Part shown: piece by piece, positions 28,669 to 37,246 of the stretch | Layout: each line of letters opens with the position of its first letter | Numbering within the stretch: the stretch's first letter is position 1 | From: Stenotrophomonas chelatiphaga | GTDB taxonomy: Bacteria; Pseudomonadota; Gammaproteobacteria; Xanthomonadales; Xanthomonadaceae | DNA length: 63,869 nucleotides | NCBI RefSeq assembly: GCF_001431535.1 | Contig: NZ_LDJK01000023.1 | Span: 1 to 63,869, forward strand | Direction: 5' to 3' | Program-made: the position numbers and the translations under genes | Notes under the pieces: generated by a model | The model's database searches: none | Seen by the model: only the letters and a program-made list of their open reading frames with translations | Told to the model about the DNA's origin: nothing

Positions 28669-29250
28669 ATGACCCAGGAACTGTCTGTTTCGCGCCGCCC
28701 TTCGACGCTGTGGGCCGTCTGTCTTCCGCTGCTGCTGGGCGCCGGCGCTGCCGGAACCGCGAGTGCGCAGTACCGTGACAACGATCGCTACTACGGCGAC
28801 AACGGCGGCACGATCCGCTGTGAATCGGTGAAGAACCGCAATCAGGAATGCCGCCTGGATGGCCGTCCCCGCCTGGTCCGCCAGCTCTCTGGTGCCGCCT
28901 GCGTGGAAGGCCGCAGTTGGGGCCAGTCGCGGGGCGGGGTGTGGGTCAGCAATGGCTGCCGTGCGGAGTTCGTCGGCGAACGTGGACGCCCCTCGCGTCC
29001 CGGGCATGGCGGCGGCAACTGGGGCGGTGGCCATGGCGGTAATGGCAATGGCTGGGGTTCGGCGGGGCAGGTGATCGACTGCGATTCCAACGACCGTCGC
29101 CAGCGTCGCTGCAACGTCACCATCCGCCAGGACGCGCGCCTGGTGAAGCAGAAGTCCGGCACGGCCTGCATCGAAGGTCAGAGCTGGGGCTGGGACCGCA
29201 ACGGTGTGTGGGTCAGCAACGGCTGCCGTGGGCAGTTCATGGTGCGCTGA
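28669..29250 (+). CDS. Secreted DUF3011 protein with two repeats
   Basis: The 193-residue product has a signal peptide (cleavage near residue 33, after TASA). Two DUF3011-like repeats lie at about 48-103 and 134-193. Each has the pattern I.C.S....C......RLV.Q.SG.AC.EG.SWG....GVWVSNGCR..F, with four Cys per repeat that may form two disulphides. A Gly/Asn/His-rich linker joins them. The protein probably acts in the periplasm or outside the cell; lectin-like or envelope-related roles are guesses. A tandem SMAG array follows before the convergent dxs gene. Confidence 0.8.
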   Translation: MTQELSVSRRPSTLWAVCLPLLLGAGAAGTASAQYRDNDRYYGDNGGTIRCESVKNRNQECRLDGRPRLVRQLSGAACVEGRSWGQSRGGVWVSNGCRAEFVGERGRPSRPGHGGGNWGGGHGGNGNGWGSAGQVIDCDSNDRRQRRCNVTIRQDARLVKQKSGTACIEGQSWGWDRNGVWVSNGCRGQFMVR

Positions 29251-29273
29251 TCGCGCGGATGAGCCGGTTGCGG

Positions 29274-29496
29274 GTAGCGCCGAGCCGTGCTCGGCGAGCG
29301 CAGCGGCAACAGCGTGACGACCAACGGTCGTCACCCACCTGGCAAGGCATGACGGCCAGCGGCCGTCACTACCGGGGTCAGCGGCCCACCCGGCGGGGTA
29401 GCGCCGAGCCGTGCTCGGCGAGCGCAGCGGCAAGAGCGTGACGACCAACGGTCATCACCCACCCGGCAAGGCATGACGGCCAGCGGCCGTCGCGAC
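29274..29496. repeat. Tandemly duplicated composite SMAG/REP array
   Basis: Two copies of one composite unit sit 124 bases apart (GTAG heads at 29274 and 29398; inverted palindromes at 29350-29372 and 29474-29496). Each has a GTAGCGCCGAGCC unit, a TGACGACC-type hairpin and an inverted TGACGGCC/GGCCGTCA unit. In the second copy the terminal CTAC has decayed to CGAC. The array fills the gap between convergent genes. Confidence 0.88.
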
Positions 29497-29501
29497 CGGG
29501 G

Positions 29502-31409
29502 TCAGCCGGCCGCGCTAAGCGGCGCGCTGCCGGCCTGCAGGGTCGGCCAGCGCTTCAGTACGGCTGCACGGATCCCCGCCGCATCGATGCCGGCTTCACC
29601 CAGCAGGTCTTCGCGGCTGGCGTGATGCTGGAAGCCGTCGGGCAGGCCAAGGTGAAGGATCGACTTCAGTACGTCCTCGGCGCTCAGCAGTTCGGCCACG
29701 GCCGAACCGGCACCGCCGGCCACCACGTTGTCTTCGATGGTGACGAAGCCCTCGTGGCGTGCGGCCAGCTGCAGGATCAGCTCGCGGTCCAGCGGCTTGA
29801 TGAAGCGCATGTTGACCACGCTCAGGCCGAGTGCACGGCCCACTTCCTCGGCCGCCGGCACGGTGCTGCCGAAGGCCAGCAGGGCCACGCGGCTGCCTTC
29901 CACGCGGATCTCGCCCTTGCCGATCGGCAGGGTGGACAGATCGGTGCCAGCGTCCACGCCGGTGCCACTGCCGCGCGGATAGCGCACCGCAGCGGGGCCG
30001 GCGTACTGCAGGCCGGTGCTGAGCATCTGTCGGCATTCGGCTTCGTTGGACGGAGCCATCACCACCATGTTCGGCACGCAGCGCAGGAAGCTCAGGTCCA
30101 GGTTGCCGGCATGGGTGGCGCCGTCCGGGCCGACGACGCCGGCGCGGTCGATGGCGAACAGCACGTCCAGCTTCTGGATCGCCACGTCATGCACCAGCTG
30201 GTCGTAGGCGCGCTGCAGGAACGTCGAATAGATCGCCACCACCGGCTTGGCGCCCTGGGTGGCCATGCCGGCGGCCAGGGTCACCGCGTGCTGTTCGGCG
30301 ATGGCCACGTCGAAGTAGCGCTCCGGGTATTCGCGGCTGAAGCGCACCAGGCCGGAGCCTTCGCGCATCGCCGGGGTGATCCCGTGCAGGCGCGGTTCGG
30401 CGGCGGCGGCGTCGCACAGCCAGTCGCTGAAGACATCGGTATAGGTCGGCTTCTTGGCGCCGCCCTTGGCCACCAGACCCTTGACCGGGTCGAACGGCCC
30501 GACCGCGTGGTAGCCGATCTGGTCGCCTTCGGCCGGCTCGTAGCCCTTGCCCTTGGTGGTCAGCACGTGCAGCAGCTTCGGGCCCTTCAGTGTCCGCAGC
30601 GTCTTCAGCGTGGACAACAGCGCCGGCATGTCATGGCCGTCGATCGGGCCGGTGTAGTGGAAGCCCATCTCTTCGAACATGGTGGAGGGCACGAACATGC
30701 CCTTCCAGTGTTCTTCCCAGCGCTTGACGAAGCGCGCCGGGTTGTTGCGCTTGTCGCCGAGGATCTTCTTGCCACCTTCGCGCAGCGCGTTGAGCGTACG
30801 GCTGCCGGTGGCGCGGCCGAGTACTTTGGTCAGCCCGCCGACCGCCTCGGAGATCGACATGTTGTTGTCGTTGAGGATCACCAGCAGGTTCGGCTCCGGC
30901 TCCATGCCACCGGCGTGCATCAGCGCTTCGAAGGCCATGCCGGCGGTCATCGCGCCATCACCGATCACTGCCACCACGCGACGGTCATCGCCTTCGCGCT
31001 GGCGTGCGATCGCCATGCCCAGCGCGGCGGAAATGGAGGTGGACGAATGGCCGACGCCGAAGGTGTCGTACTCGCTTTCCTCGCGCTTGGGGAAGGGGGC
31101 CACACCGTCCTTCTGCTTGACCGTGTGGATCTGGTCGCGGCGGCCGGTGAGGATCTTGTGCGGGTAGGTCTGGTGGCCTACGTCCCAGACCAGCTGGTCG
31201 TGCGGCGTCTGGTACAGGTAATGCAGCGCCACGGTGAGTTCGATGACGCCCAGGCCGGCAGCAAAGTGCCCCCCGCTGCGGCCGACCGATTCGATCAGGT
31301 AGGCGCGCAATTCGTCGGCGATGGCCCTCAGTTCGGATTCGTCGAACGTGCGCAGTTCTTCCGGTGTCTGGATGCGCGAGAGGCGGGGATAGCGGGCAGA
31401 GTCGATCAT
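29502..31409 (-). CDS. dxs: 1-deoxy-D-xylulose-5-phosphate synthase
   Basis: Dxs condenses pyruvate and glyceraldehyde-3-phosphate to DXP, the entry step of the MEP isoprenoid pathway, and also supplies thiamine and pyridoxal synthesis. The 635-residue product has the thiamine-diphosphate motif (GDGAMTAG...LNDN), the [21 protein letters not shown]-terminal block, and the transketolase pyrimidine and C-terminal domains ([14 protein letters not shown]). The start at 31409 ([14 protein letters not shown]) matches Xanthomonas Dxs; a preceding ATG at 31412 adds one Met. Confidence 0.97.
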   Translation of the reverse strand: MIDSARYPRLSRIQTPEELRTFDESELRAIADELRAYLIESVGRSGGHFAAGLGVIELTVALHYLYQTPHDQLVWDVGHQTYPHKILTGRRDQIHTVKQKDGVAPFPKREESEYDTFGVGHSSTSISAALGMAIARQREGDDRRVVAVIGDGAMTAGMAFEALMHAGGMEPEPNLLVILNDNNMSISEAVGGLTKVLGRATGSRTLNALREGGKKILGDKRNNPARFVKRWEEHWKGMFVPSTMFEEMGFHYTGPIDGHDMPALLSTLKTLRTLKGPKLLHVLTTKGKGYEPAEGDQIGYHAVGPFDPVKGLVAKGGAKKPTYTDVFSDWLCDAAAAEPRLHGITPAMREGSGLVRFSREYPERYFDVAIAEQHAVTLAAGMATQGAKPVVAIYSTFLQRAYDQLVHDVAIQKLDVLFAIDRAGVVGPDGATHAGNLDLSFLRCVPNMVVMAPSNEAECRQMLSTGLQYAGPAAVRYPRGSGTGVDAGTDLSTLPIGKGEIRVEGSRVALLAFGSTVPAAEEVGRALGLSVVNMRFIKPLDRELILQLAARHEGFVTIEDNVVAGGAGSAVAELLSAEDVLKSILHLGLPDGFQHHASREDLLGEAGIDAAGIRAAVLKRWPTLQAGSAPLSAAG

Positions 31410-31513
31410 CATGTTCGTACTTGTGCTGACCGGCTATTTTCGCGCTCAAACCGGGGTGGAGCAAGCAGACCCCGACACGCGTGATCGCGCAGTGAGTTTG
31501 CAGCCGCGCGCAG

Positions 31514-32179
31514 TCAGGCCGAAAGCTTGGACTTCTTCGGCAGCTGCGCCTTCAGGAACGTCATCTGGTCGGCCAGGATGTTGCGGTTGGAAAGGATCAG
31601 GTGTTCGATCCAGCTCGGCCGGAAAGGCACGGCCAGCAAGGGCATGCCGGCCTGCTGCGGGGTCCGGTTGCTCTTTCGCGAGTTGCAGTGGAAGCAGGCG
31701 GTGACCACGTTTTCCCACACATCCAGCCCGCCCTTGGACAGCGGCATCACGTGGTCGCGGGTGAGAACGGGTCGCGAATGCTGTTGGCCGCAGTACAGGC
31801 AAAGATGCGCATCGCGCGCGAACAGCGCCGCATTGGTGAGATTGGGGGTGGGATCGGGGGCACGCGAACGGGCATGGCCGCGGGTGGCGATGATCGGATG
31901 CAGGTCCAGTCCGCTGCGCAGCCCGCTGAGCCGGTTGGTGCCGCCGTGGATATGCAGGCACGGGTCGCCAAGGGTCCAGGCCACCGCGCCACGCGCATAC
32001 AGGCAGGACGCATCCTGCCAGTTGATCCAGTCAAGGACCCGGCCATGGGCATCCAGGGACAACAGGCGGACGCTGCCGGGGCGGTGCAGGGGGCTGGGCT
32101 CGGGCGATGACCCGGCGTCCGGAGCGGGAAAGGCAGCTCCGGTAGTGATCAGACCTAAGCGTGTAGTGTCTGTCTCCAT
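31514..32179 (-). CDS. HNH endonuclease family protein
   Basis: The 221-residue product has a C-terminal HNH domain: CLYC (127-130), RDHVMPLSKGG (141-151) with the central Asp-His, Asn157, and ACFHCN (161-166). The two CxxC pairs form the structural zinc site. The N-terminal 115 residues are not recognised. A lone HNH gene between dxs and an acyl-CoA dehydrogenase is common in these genomes. Without partner genes it is not evidence of a restriction or mobile system. Confidence 0.85.
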   Translation of the reverse strand: METDTTRLGLITTGAAFPAPDAGSSPEPSPLHRPGSVRLLSLDAHGRVLDWINWQDASCLYARGAVAWTLGDPCLHIHGGTNRLSGLRSGLDLHPIIATRGHARSRAPDPTPNLTNAALFARDAHLCLYCGQQHSRPVLTRDHVMPLSKGGLDVWENVVTACFHCNSRKSNRTPQQAGMPLLAVPFRPSWIEHLILSNRNILADQMTFLKAQLPKKSKLSA

Positions 32180-32232
32180 CGGGATAACAGCTTATACCCG
32201 AATGTTTGCATTTTGTGTATTCCCCCAAGCCG

Positions 32233-32454
32233 GTAGTGACGGCCGCTGGCCGTCACACGCTGGCTGGGTGGGTCTCCTGCCGTGGTGGGTGACGACCGTT
32301 GGTCGTCACGCTGCTTGCCGCTGCGCTCGCCGAGCACGGCCATGCCGGTAGTCCTGACCGGCACCCTGCGGGCCGTCGCAAGCGACGTTGGCAGCGGCTC
32401 CTGCCGCTGCCTTCGGCGCTACCGATCCCCGGTAGTGACGGCCGCTGGCCGTCA
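32233..32454. repeat. SMAG/REP array upstream of the HNH gene
   Basis: Plus-strand units with perfect palindromes occur at 32233-32255 and 32432-32454. Between them are a TGACGACC-type hairpin near 32289-32309, a GTAG-headed segment from 32348 and an inverted CGGCGCTAC near 32412-32421. Coding genes on both sides are on the minus strand. Confidence 0.85.
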
Positions 32455-32469
32455 TGCCGTTGCTCCGGC

Positions 32470-34260
32470 TCAGGCGCCGAAGCGCGCGTCGTCCATCGCC
32501 ATCAACGAATCCGCGCCGGCCTGGATGGCGGCGGCGTGGCCCAAGGTGCGCGGCAACACGCGCGCGAAATAGAACCGCGCGGTCTCCCGCTTGGCCTGTT
32601 TGAACGCGGCCGTCTGGCTGCTGGCGTCGGCCGCCGCCACGCTGCGGGCCCACCAGTACGCCAGCACCACATACCCGGAATAGAACAGGTAATCATGGCT
32701 GGCGGCGCCCAGTTCGTCCGGGTTGGCTGCCGCGCGCTTCAGCACGTCCAGCGTCAGGCCACCCCATTCGGCGGCCTTGGCCCGCAGCGGTGCGATGAAC
32801 TCGGCCAGCGCCTCATCGCCCTCGTGCGCCTTGGCGAACGCCTCGATCTCGGCCAGGAACAGCTTCAGTCCCGCGCCCTGGCTGGACGCGGTCTTGCGGC
32901 CGATCAGGTCCAGCGCCTGGATGCCCGTGGTGCCTTCATACAGCGTGGTGATGCGCGCATCGCGGGCCAGCTGCTCCATGCCGTGTTCGCGGATATAGCC
33001 GTGGCCACCAAAGCACTGCAGCGCGTTGTAGGTGTTCTCGATGCCCCATTCGGTCTGGCAGGCCTTGGAAATCGGGGTCAGGAAGCTCACCAGGGTGTCG
33101 GCGCGCTCGCGTTCGGCCGCATCCTGCGCGCTATGCGCCACGTCGATCAGGGTCGCCGCGTGCAGGGCCAGCAGGCGGCTGCCTTCCACCAGCGATTTGA
33201 TCGTCAGCAGCATGCGGCGCACATCCGGGTGTACCAGGATCGGGTCCGCCGGCTTGTCCGGGAATTTGGCCCCGCTCAGCGAACGTGACTGCAGGCGCTC
33301 GCGCGAATACTTCAGCGCGTTCTGGTACGCGCGCTCGGACAGGCCGATACCCTGCAGGCCCACGCCCAGGCGTGCGGTATTCATCATGGTAAACATCGCC
33401 TGCAGGCCCTTGTGCGGCTGGCCGACCAGATAGCCTTCGGCGCCATCGAAGTTCATCACGCAGGTGACCGATCCCTTGATCCCCATCTTGTGTTCGATGG
33501 AACCGCAGCGCAGTGCATTGCGCTCGCCGACCGTGCCCTCGCGGTCGACCTTGAACTTCGGGGTGACGAACAGCGAAATGCCCTTCGCCCCCGGGGGCGC
33601 ATCGGGCAGCTTGGCCAGCACCAGGTGCACGATGTTGTCGGTCAGGTCGTGCTCGCCGGCGGTGATGAAGATCTTGGTGCCGGTGATGCGGTAGCTGCCG
33701 TCCGGGTTCGGTTCGGCCTTGGTCTTCAGCAGGCCCAGGTCGGTGCCGCAATGCGGTTCGGTCAGGCACATGGTGCCGGTCCAGCGGCCTTCGATCAGCG
33801 GCTTCAGGAAGGCGTCGTGCTGCCAGGCTTCGCCATGCTGCTTCAGCGCCTCGATCGCGCCATGCGACAGCAGCGGGAAGTTGCCCCAGGCCAGGTTGGC
33901 GCCGTTGATCATTTCGTTCAGCGGCACGCCCAGGGTGTGCGGCAGGCCCTGTCCACCCACTTCCGGCGAGGCGGTCAGGCCGGTCCAGCCGCCTTCGACG
34001 AACTGGTCGTAGGCGGCCTTGAAACCGGGCGGGGTGGTGACCTCGCCGCTGGCCTGGTCGAGCACGCACCCCACTTCATCCCCTACGCTGTTCAGCGGTG
34101 CCAGCACCGAGGCGCTGAAGCGGCCGGCTTCTTCCAGCACGGCATCGACCACATCGGCGGTGGCGTCGGTGAAGCCCAGGCGGGCGAACAGCGGTTCGAC
34201 CTTGAGCACGTCATGCAGGGCGAAACGCAGGTCGGAAAGCGGGGCGGTATAGCTGCTCAT
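32470..34260 (-). CDS. Acyl-CoA dehydrogenase, large (about 600-residue) DmdC-like subgroup
   Basis: The 596-residue FAD enzyme oxidises an acyl-CoA to the enoyl-CoA. It has the N-terminal helical domain, the middle beta-domain (TGTMCLTEPHCGTDLGLLKT and ITGTKIFITAGEHD), and the C-terminal helical domain with the catalytic-base region (YNALQCFGGHGYIREHGMEQLARDARITTLYEGTTGIQALDLIGRK). An extra C-terminal domain (about 470-596) is typical of the subgroup that includes 3-methylmercaptopropionyl-CoA dehydrogenase DmdC. The real substrate is probably a fatty acyl-CoA and cannot be fixed from sequence. Confidence 0.88.
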   Translation of the reverse strand: MSSYTAPLSDLRFALHDVLKVEPLFARLGFTDATADVVDAVLEEAGRFSASVLAPLNSVGDEVGCVLDQASGEVTTPPGFKAAYDQFVEGGWTGLTASPEVGGQGLPHTLGVPLNEMINGANLAWGNFPLLSHGAIEALKQHGEAWQHDAFLKPLIEGRWTGTMCLTEPHCGTDLGLLKTKAEPNPDGSYRITGTKIFITAGEHDLTDNIVHLVLAKLPDAPPGAKGISLFVTPKFKVDREGTVGERNALRCGSIEHKMGIKGSVTCVMNFDGAEGYLVGQPHKGLQAMFTMMNTARLGVGLQGIGLSERAYQNALKYSRERLQSRSLSGAKFPDKPADPILVHPDVRRMLLTIKSLVEGSRLLALHAATLIDVAHSAQDAAERERADTLVSFLTPISKACQTEWGIENTYNALQCFGGHGYIREHGMEQLARDARITTLYEGTTGIQALDLIGRKTASSQGAGLKLFLAEIEAFAKAHEGDEALAEFIAPLRAKAAEWGGLTLDVLKRAAANPDELGAASHDYLFYSGYVVLAYWWARSVAAADASSQTAAFKQAKRETARFYFARVLPRTLGHAAAIQAGADSLMAMDDARFGA

Positions 34261-34318
34261 CGTTGAAGCATCTCGATCAGGGGGCAGGGGCGTGGCGGGG
34301 CGATGACGGGGCGTCGCC

Positions 34319-34795
34319 TCAGCGCAGTACGCCGGGCAGGCCCGGGGCGTGGTTGAGGGTGCTGCGGTTGTTGATCTGGAACGTGCGTTGCTTCTTTTCT
34401 TCCGGCGTGGCCGCGACCGAACCTTCCAGCGTGTAGGCCAGCGTGTGGTTGCTGGCCAGCGCGTCGGCCACGATCAGGCGGGCCTGGGCGGCCGGCTGCA
34501 GCTGCAGTTCGATCACATCGGCAGATGCGCCGCCGATCGACACGCCGGGCTTGGCGGTCAGGGTGCCGGCCTCGGCATCGCCGACCGAAAGCTTCAGCGC
34601 GATGTCATCGAAGCGCATCGGCATGGAGCTGAAGTTCTGCAGGCGCAGGGCGACCTTCCAGCTGCCATCGGCGTTGACGGTCAGCTGCTGCAGGCTGCTG
34701 GCGGGTTCGGAAACGCGCTTGACCACCCCTTCGCCACAGGCGGCAAGGGCGAGGACGGACAGGACGATCAGGGTGTAACGGAAGCGGCGGAGCAT
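34319..34795 (-). CDS. LEA14/WHy-type lipoprotein
   Basis: The 158-residue product has a lipoprotein signal (LALAAC, acylated Cys20). The rest is a beta-sandwich-like sequence (LQNFSSMPMRFDDIALKLSVG) resembling the LEA14/WHy domain, which is found in desiccation-related and envelope proteins. It is probably anchored in the outer membrane. It follows the lipocalin gene on the same strand and precedes the acyl-CoA dehydrogenase. Confidence 0.7.
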   Translation of the reverse strand: MLRRFRYTLIVLSVLALAACGEGVVKRVSEPASSLQQLTVNADGSWKVALRLQNFSSMPMRFDDIALKLSVGDAEAGTLTAKPGVSIGGASADVIELQLQPAAQARLIVADALASNHTLAYTLEGSVAATPEEKKQRTFQINNRSTLNHAPGLPGVLR

Positions 34796-34964
34796 GGCGC
34801 AGGTCCTCGCGGAAGGGGTGCGTGGAGGGAAAGATACTACGGCGTATGGTGGCGTGCACAGGCATTCACCTGAACGCCAAGATTAACGCGCGCCGCAGCC
34901 AGGGGCAGCGGGCGGGCGCAGGGGCGTCAGGCGTGGTTGGGCCGCGTGCAGCGTGGCCGCTGGA

Positions 34965-35522
34965 TCAGCGCAGCGGCGCGAGGACCTTCAGTGGGGCGAG
35001 GTCGTAGCCCATCGCTTCGGCGCGGGCCTTGAGCGCTTCGAACTGCCCGCGTTCCATGCTTGGCGAGCGCGACAGGATCCACAGGTACTTGCGATCCGGT
35101 TCGCCGACCACGGCCCACTGGTAGTCCGGGTCCAGCGCGATCACCCAGTAATCGGCCCATACCAGCGGCACCCATGACAGCCAGTCCGGGGCGAAGCGGA
35201 CCTCCAGCTGACCCGGTTCGCCTTTGACCGGGCGCGCGACGCCTTCGGCCTGGATGCGCGTGCCGTCTTCGACCCGGCAGCCGTTGAGCACCGAGATCCG
35301 GCCATCGCTGCGCAGCCCGTAGGTCGCGGTGATGTCGCCGACGCATTTCTTCTGGAAGGACACCGGAAGATGAGCGATTTCGTGCCACTGCCCGGCATAG
35401 CGGTCGATGTCCAGCGCGGCCACCGCGCGCACCGGTTCGGCGGCGTGGGCGAGGCTGGCCAGGGGCAGCAGCAGGGCAAGGGCACAGGCGCGGCGAAGGG
35501 CAGGCAGGGTTGGCATCGGCAT
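34965..35522 (-). CDS. Bacterial lipocalin (Blc-like)
   Basis: The 185-residue product has the lipocalin GxW motif (YAGQWHEIAHLPVSFQKKC) and the second conserved region (DPDYQWAVVGEPDRKYLWILSRSP). Blc-type lipocalins bind fatty acids or lysophospholipids at the outer membrane. Unlike E. coli Blc, the signal peptide here ends AHA-AEP without a lipobox Cys, so the protein is probably soluble and periplasmic. Two Cys (CVG and GC) could pair. ATG 35516 is an alternative start. Confidence 0.88.
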   Translation of the reverse strand: MPMPTLPALRRACALALLLPLASLAHAAEPVRAVAALDIDRYAGQWHEIAHLPVSFQKKCVGDITATYGLRSDGRISVLNGCRVEDGTRIQAEGVARPVKGEPGQLEVRFAPDWLSWVPLVWADYWVIALDPDYQWAVVGEPDRKYLWILSRSPSMERGQFEALKARAEAMGYDLAPLKVLAPLR

Positions 35523-35663
35523 GGCTCGTGTGGCGACGGCCCGAGCTTAGCGGTTGCCGCGTCGAGGGTGACGTGAAACACGTCGCGAAAGGGGTCCCGG
35601 CGCCTTGGCAGGTGGCAGATGTGGCATGCTCGCGCCGTCGCTACCGACAAAAGGAATGCCGCA

Positions 35664-35780
35664 ATGAGCAAGGGTCTGGACAAGAAGAAAGAGCAGAAGA
35701 AGAAGCCTGCCAAGACCGCCAAGGAAAAGAAGGCGGACAAGAACGAGAAGAAGACCACCCGCGGGTTCGGTCCGGCCTGA
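35664..35780 (+). CDS. Lysine-rich microprotein, 38 residues
   Basis: ATG 35664 has AAGGA 8 bases upstream. More than 40 percent of the residues are Lys (for example KKKEQKKKPAKTAKEKKADK). It ends RGFGPA. The composition suggests a nucleic-acid- or ribosome-associated disordered peptide. Function is unknown. It lies divergent to the lipocalin gene. Confidence 0.6.
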   Translation: MSKGLDKKKEQKKKPAKTAKEKKADKNEKKTTRGFGPA

Positions 35781-35837
35781 TCCAGGGCCGCTGCGTGTCG
35801 TCGCCTTGGGCGGGGACACGCGGGAAGCCGCTGCAGG

Positions 35838-36149
35838 TCATAGCTCCAACAAAAGCAGCGTCAAGGCTGACACCAGCGACCCAAGAATCACTACATGGCA
35901 GATGGCGAAGATCACGTGGATCACCTTGATTGCCAACTGACTGCTGCGGTAGACGGTTTTCCAGCCCTTGTAAGGGTAGCGGGAGAAGAGACAGTTCCGA
36001 TCCATGAATTCCGTGGATCCTAAGCGAACCCATTGCTCCCTATCACGTCTTCTGAGCGAGTAGACGAGTATTTCCCGAGCCAGCACGCCGATGGCCAGGG
36101 CGGACAGGAAGATGTGTAGAAACGTAGTGGCCAAGTCGATGTTCAGCAT
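35838..36149 (-). CDS. Hypothetical membrane protein, about 103 residues
   Basis: From ATG 36149 the product has two hydrophobic segments: FLHIFLSALAIGVLAREILVY near the start and a C-terminal IHVIFAICHVVILGSLVSALTLLLL. A basic, aromatic loop (SRYPYKGWKTVYRSSQ) lies between them. A GTG at 36164 would add five residues. The local base composition is visibly less GC-rich than the neighbours, and no family is recognised, so recent acquisition or fast evolution is possible. Confidence 0.5.
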   Translation of the reverse strand: MLNIDLATTFLHIFLSALAIGVLAREILVYSLRRRDREQWVRLGSTEFMDRNCLFSRYPYKGWKTVYRSSQLAIKVIHVIFAICHVVILGSLVSALTLLLLEL

Positions 36150-36245
36150 CCGCAGTTGCCCCACTTTACGGCTTCCGGGCCGTCACTGATTGAAGGGGTC
36201 GCATCCTCTTCTCCTGCTGCGAAATAGCGATCGCCTCAGTGCGGG

Positions 36246-37037
36246 CTAGACGCGTTCTCTCTTGGGTGGATCCTTCGGCGCGCGCTCGCCCCTGCGCAGG
36301 GTCAGCACACGCACGCCGGTCGCGGTAACCGCCACGGTGTGTTCGAACTGTGCCGACAGCTTGCCGTCGCGGGTATGCACCGGCCAGGCGTCCGGCTGGT
36401 GGCGGATCGCCGCCTTGCCCTGGTTGAGCATCGGTTCGATGGTGAACACCATGCCTTCCTGCAGCTCCACGCCGCTACCGCGATGCCCGTAGTGCAGGAT
36501 CTGCGGTTCTTCGTGCATGTCACGGCCAATGCCATGGCCGCAGTATTCCTTGACCACGGTATAGCCCTGTTCGCGTGCGAAACGGGCGATGGCATGGCCG
36601 ATGTCGCCGGTATGCGCGCCGGGACGGACTGCGGCGATGCCTTTCCACATCGCCTGGTAGGTGGCCTGCACCAGCCGACGTGCAGGGTAGGGGACCTCGC
36701 CGACCAGATAGGTGGTGCTGGAGTCGGTGATGAACCCGTTCTTCTCCAGCGTGATGTCCAGGTTGACGATCTGCCCTTCGCGCAGCACGTCGTCGGCCGA
36801 GGGCACGCCATGACAGACCACGTCGTCGATGGAGGTATTGAGCACGTACGGGAAGTCGTACTGGCCCTTGCTGGCCGGGCGCGCCTGCAGGTCCTCCACG
36901 ATCATCCGCTCGACCAGATCATTGATGTCCATCGTGCTGCGGCCGCGCAGGTCCAGCGTGTCCAGGTGGTCGAACACCTGGGCCAGCAATGCGCCGGATT
37001 GGGCCATCACTTCGATTTCCTGCGCGGACTTGATCAT
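36246..37037 (-). CDS. map: Type I methionine aminopeptidase, second gene of an antitoxin-like operon
   Basis: MetAP removes the N-terminal Met from nascent proteins. The 263-residue product has all five metal ligands (Asp94, Asp105, His168, Glu201, Glu232) and the substrate-contact His76 (VCHGVPS), so it should be active. There is no N-terminal zinc-finger extension (type Ia). The start ATG overlaps the stop of the ParD-like gene (ATGA), indicating translational coupling. Being the downstream partner of an antitoxin-like regulator rather than sitting beside rpsB suggests a second, regulated MetAP; whether another map exists lies outside the window. Confidence 0.93.
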   Translation of the reverse strand: MIKSAQEIEVMAQSGALLAQVFDHLDTLDLRGRSTMDINDLVERMIVEDLQARPASKGQYDFPYVLNTSIDDVVCHGVPSADDVLREGQIVNLDITLEKNGFITDSSTTYLVGEVPYPARRLVQATYQAMWKGIAAVRPGAHTGDIGHAIARFAREQGYTVVKEYCGHGIGRDMHEEPQILHYGHRGSGVELQEGMVFTIEPMLNQGKAAIRHQPDAWPVHTRDGKLSAQFEHTVAVTATGVRVLTLRRGERAPKDPPKRERV

Positions 37038-37246
37038 GTGTGCCGCTCGGCCAGCCGCGGTGTCTGCACGCCGGCGCTGCGCAACTGCTCGGCGACGATC
37101 TGCTGGTAGCTCAGTTCCGGGTGCAGTTCGCAGAGCATGCCGATCCTGATCCAGAAGTTGGCCTGCGCGTTGATCGAGCGATGGCTGACGGTGCAGGCGC
37201 GGCGAAGCTGGTCGTGCAGTTCGTCGTCGATGTTGACGATGCCCAT
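37034..37246 (-). CDS. ParD-like ribbon-helix-helix antitoxin-family protein
   Basis: The 70-residue product (MGIVNIDDELHDQLRRACTV) has a short basic strand followed by helices, as in ribbon-helix-helix repressors. It fits the ParD_like family (PF11903): SHRSINAQANFWIRIGMLCE and the C-terminal ELSYQQIVAEQLR. It overlaps map by 4 bases. A perfect inverted repeat and a third half-site lie 20-46 bases upstream, so autoregulation is likely. No ParE-type toxin gene is nearby; the only operon partner is map. Confidence 0.75.
   Translation of the reverse strand: MGIVNIDDELHDQLRRACTVSHRSINAQANFWIRIGMLCELHPELSYQQIVAEQLRSAGVQTPRLAERHT

Noticed and set aside
29274..29496. Regular repeats resembling a CRISPR array
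   Set aside because: Units are palindromic composites with GTAG heads, only two copies are present, and there are no unique spacers of constant length and no cas genes.
31514..32179. HNH gene as a homing endonuclease or restriction module
   Set aside because: There is no intron, intein, methyltransferase or mobile-element boundary around it.
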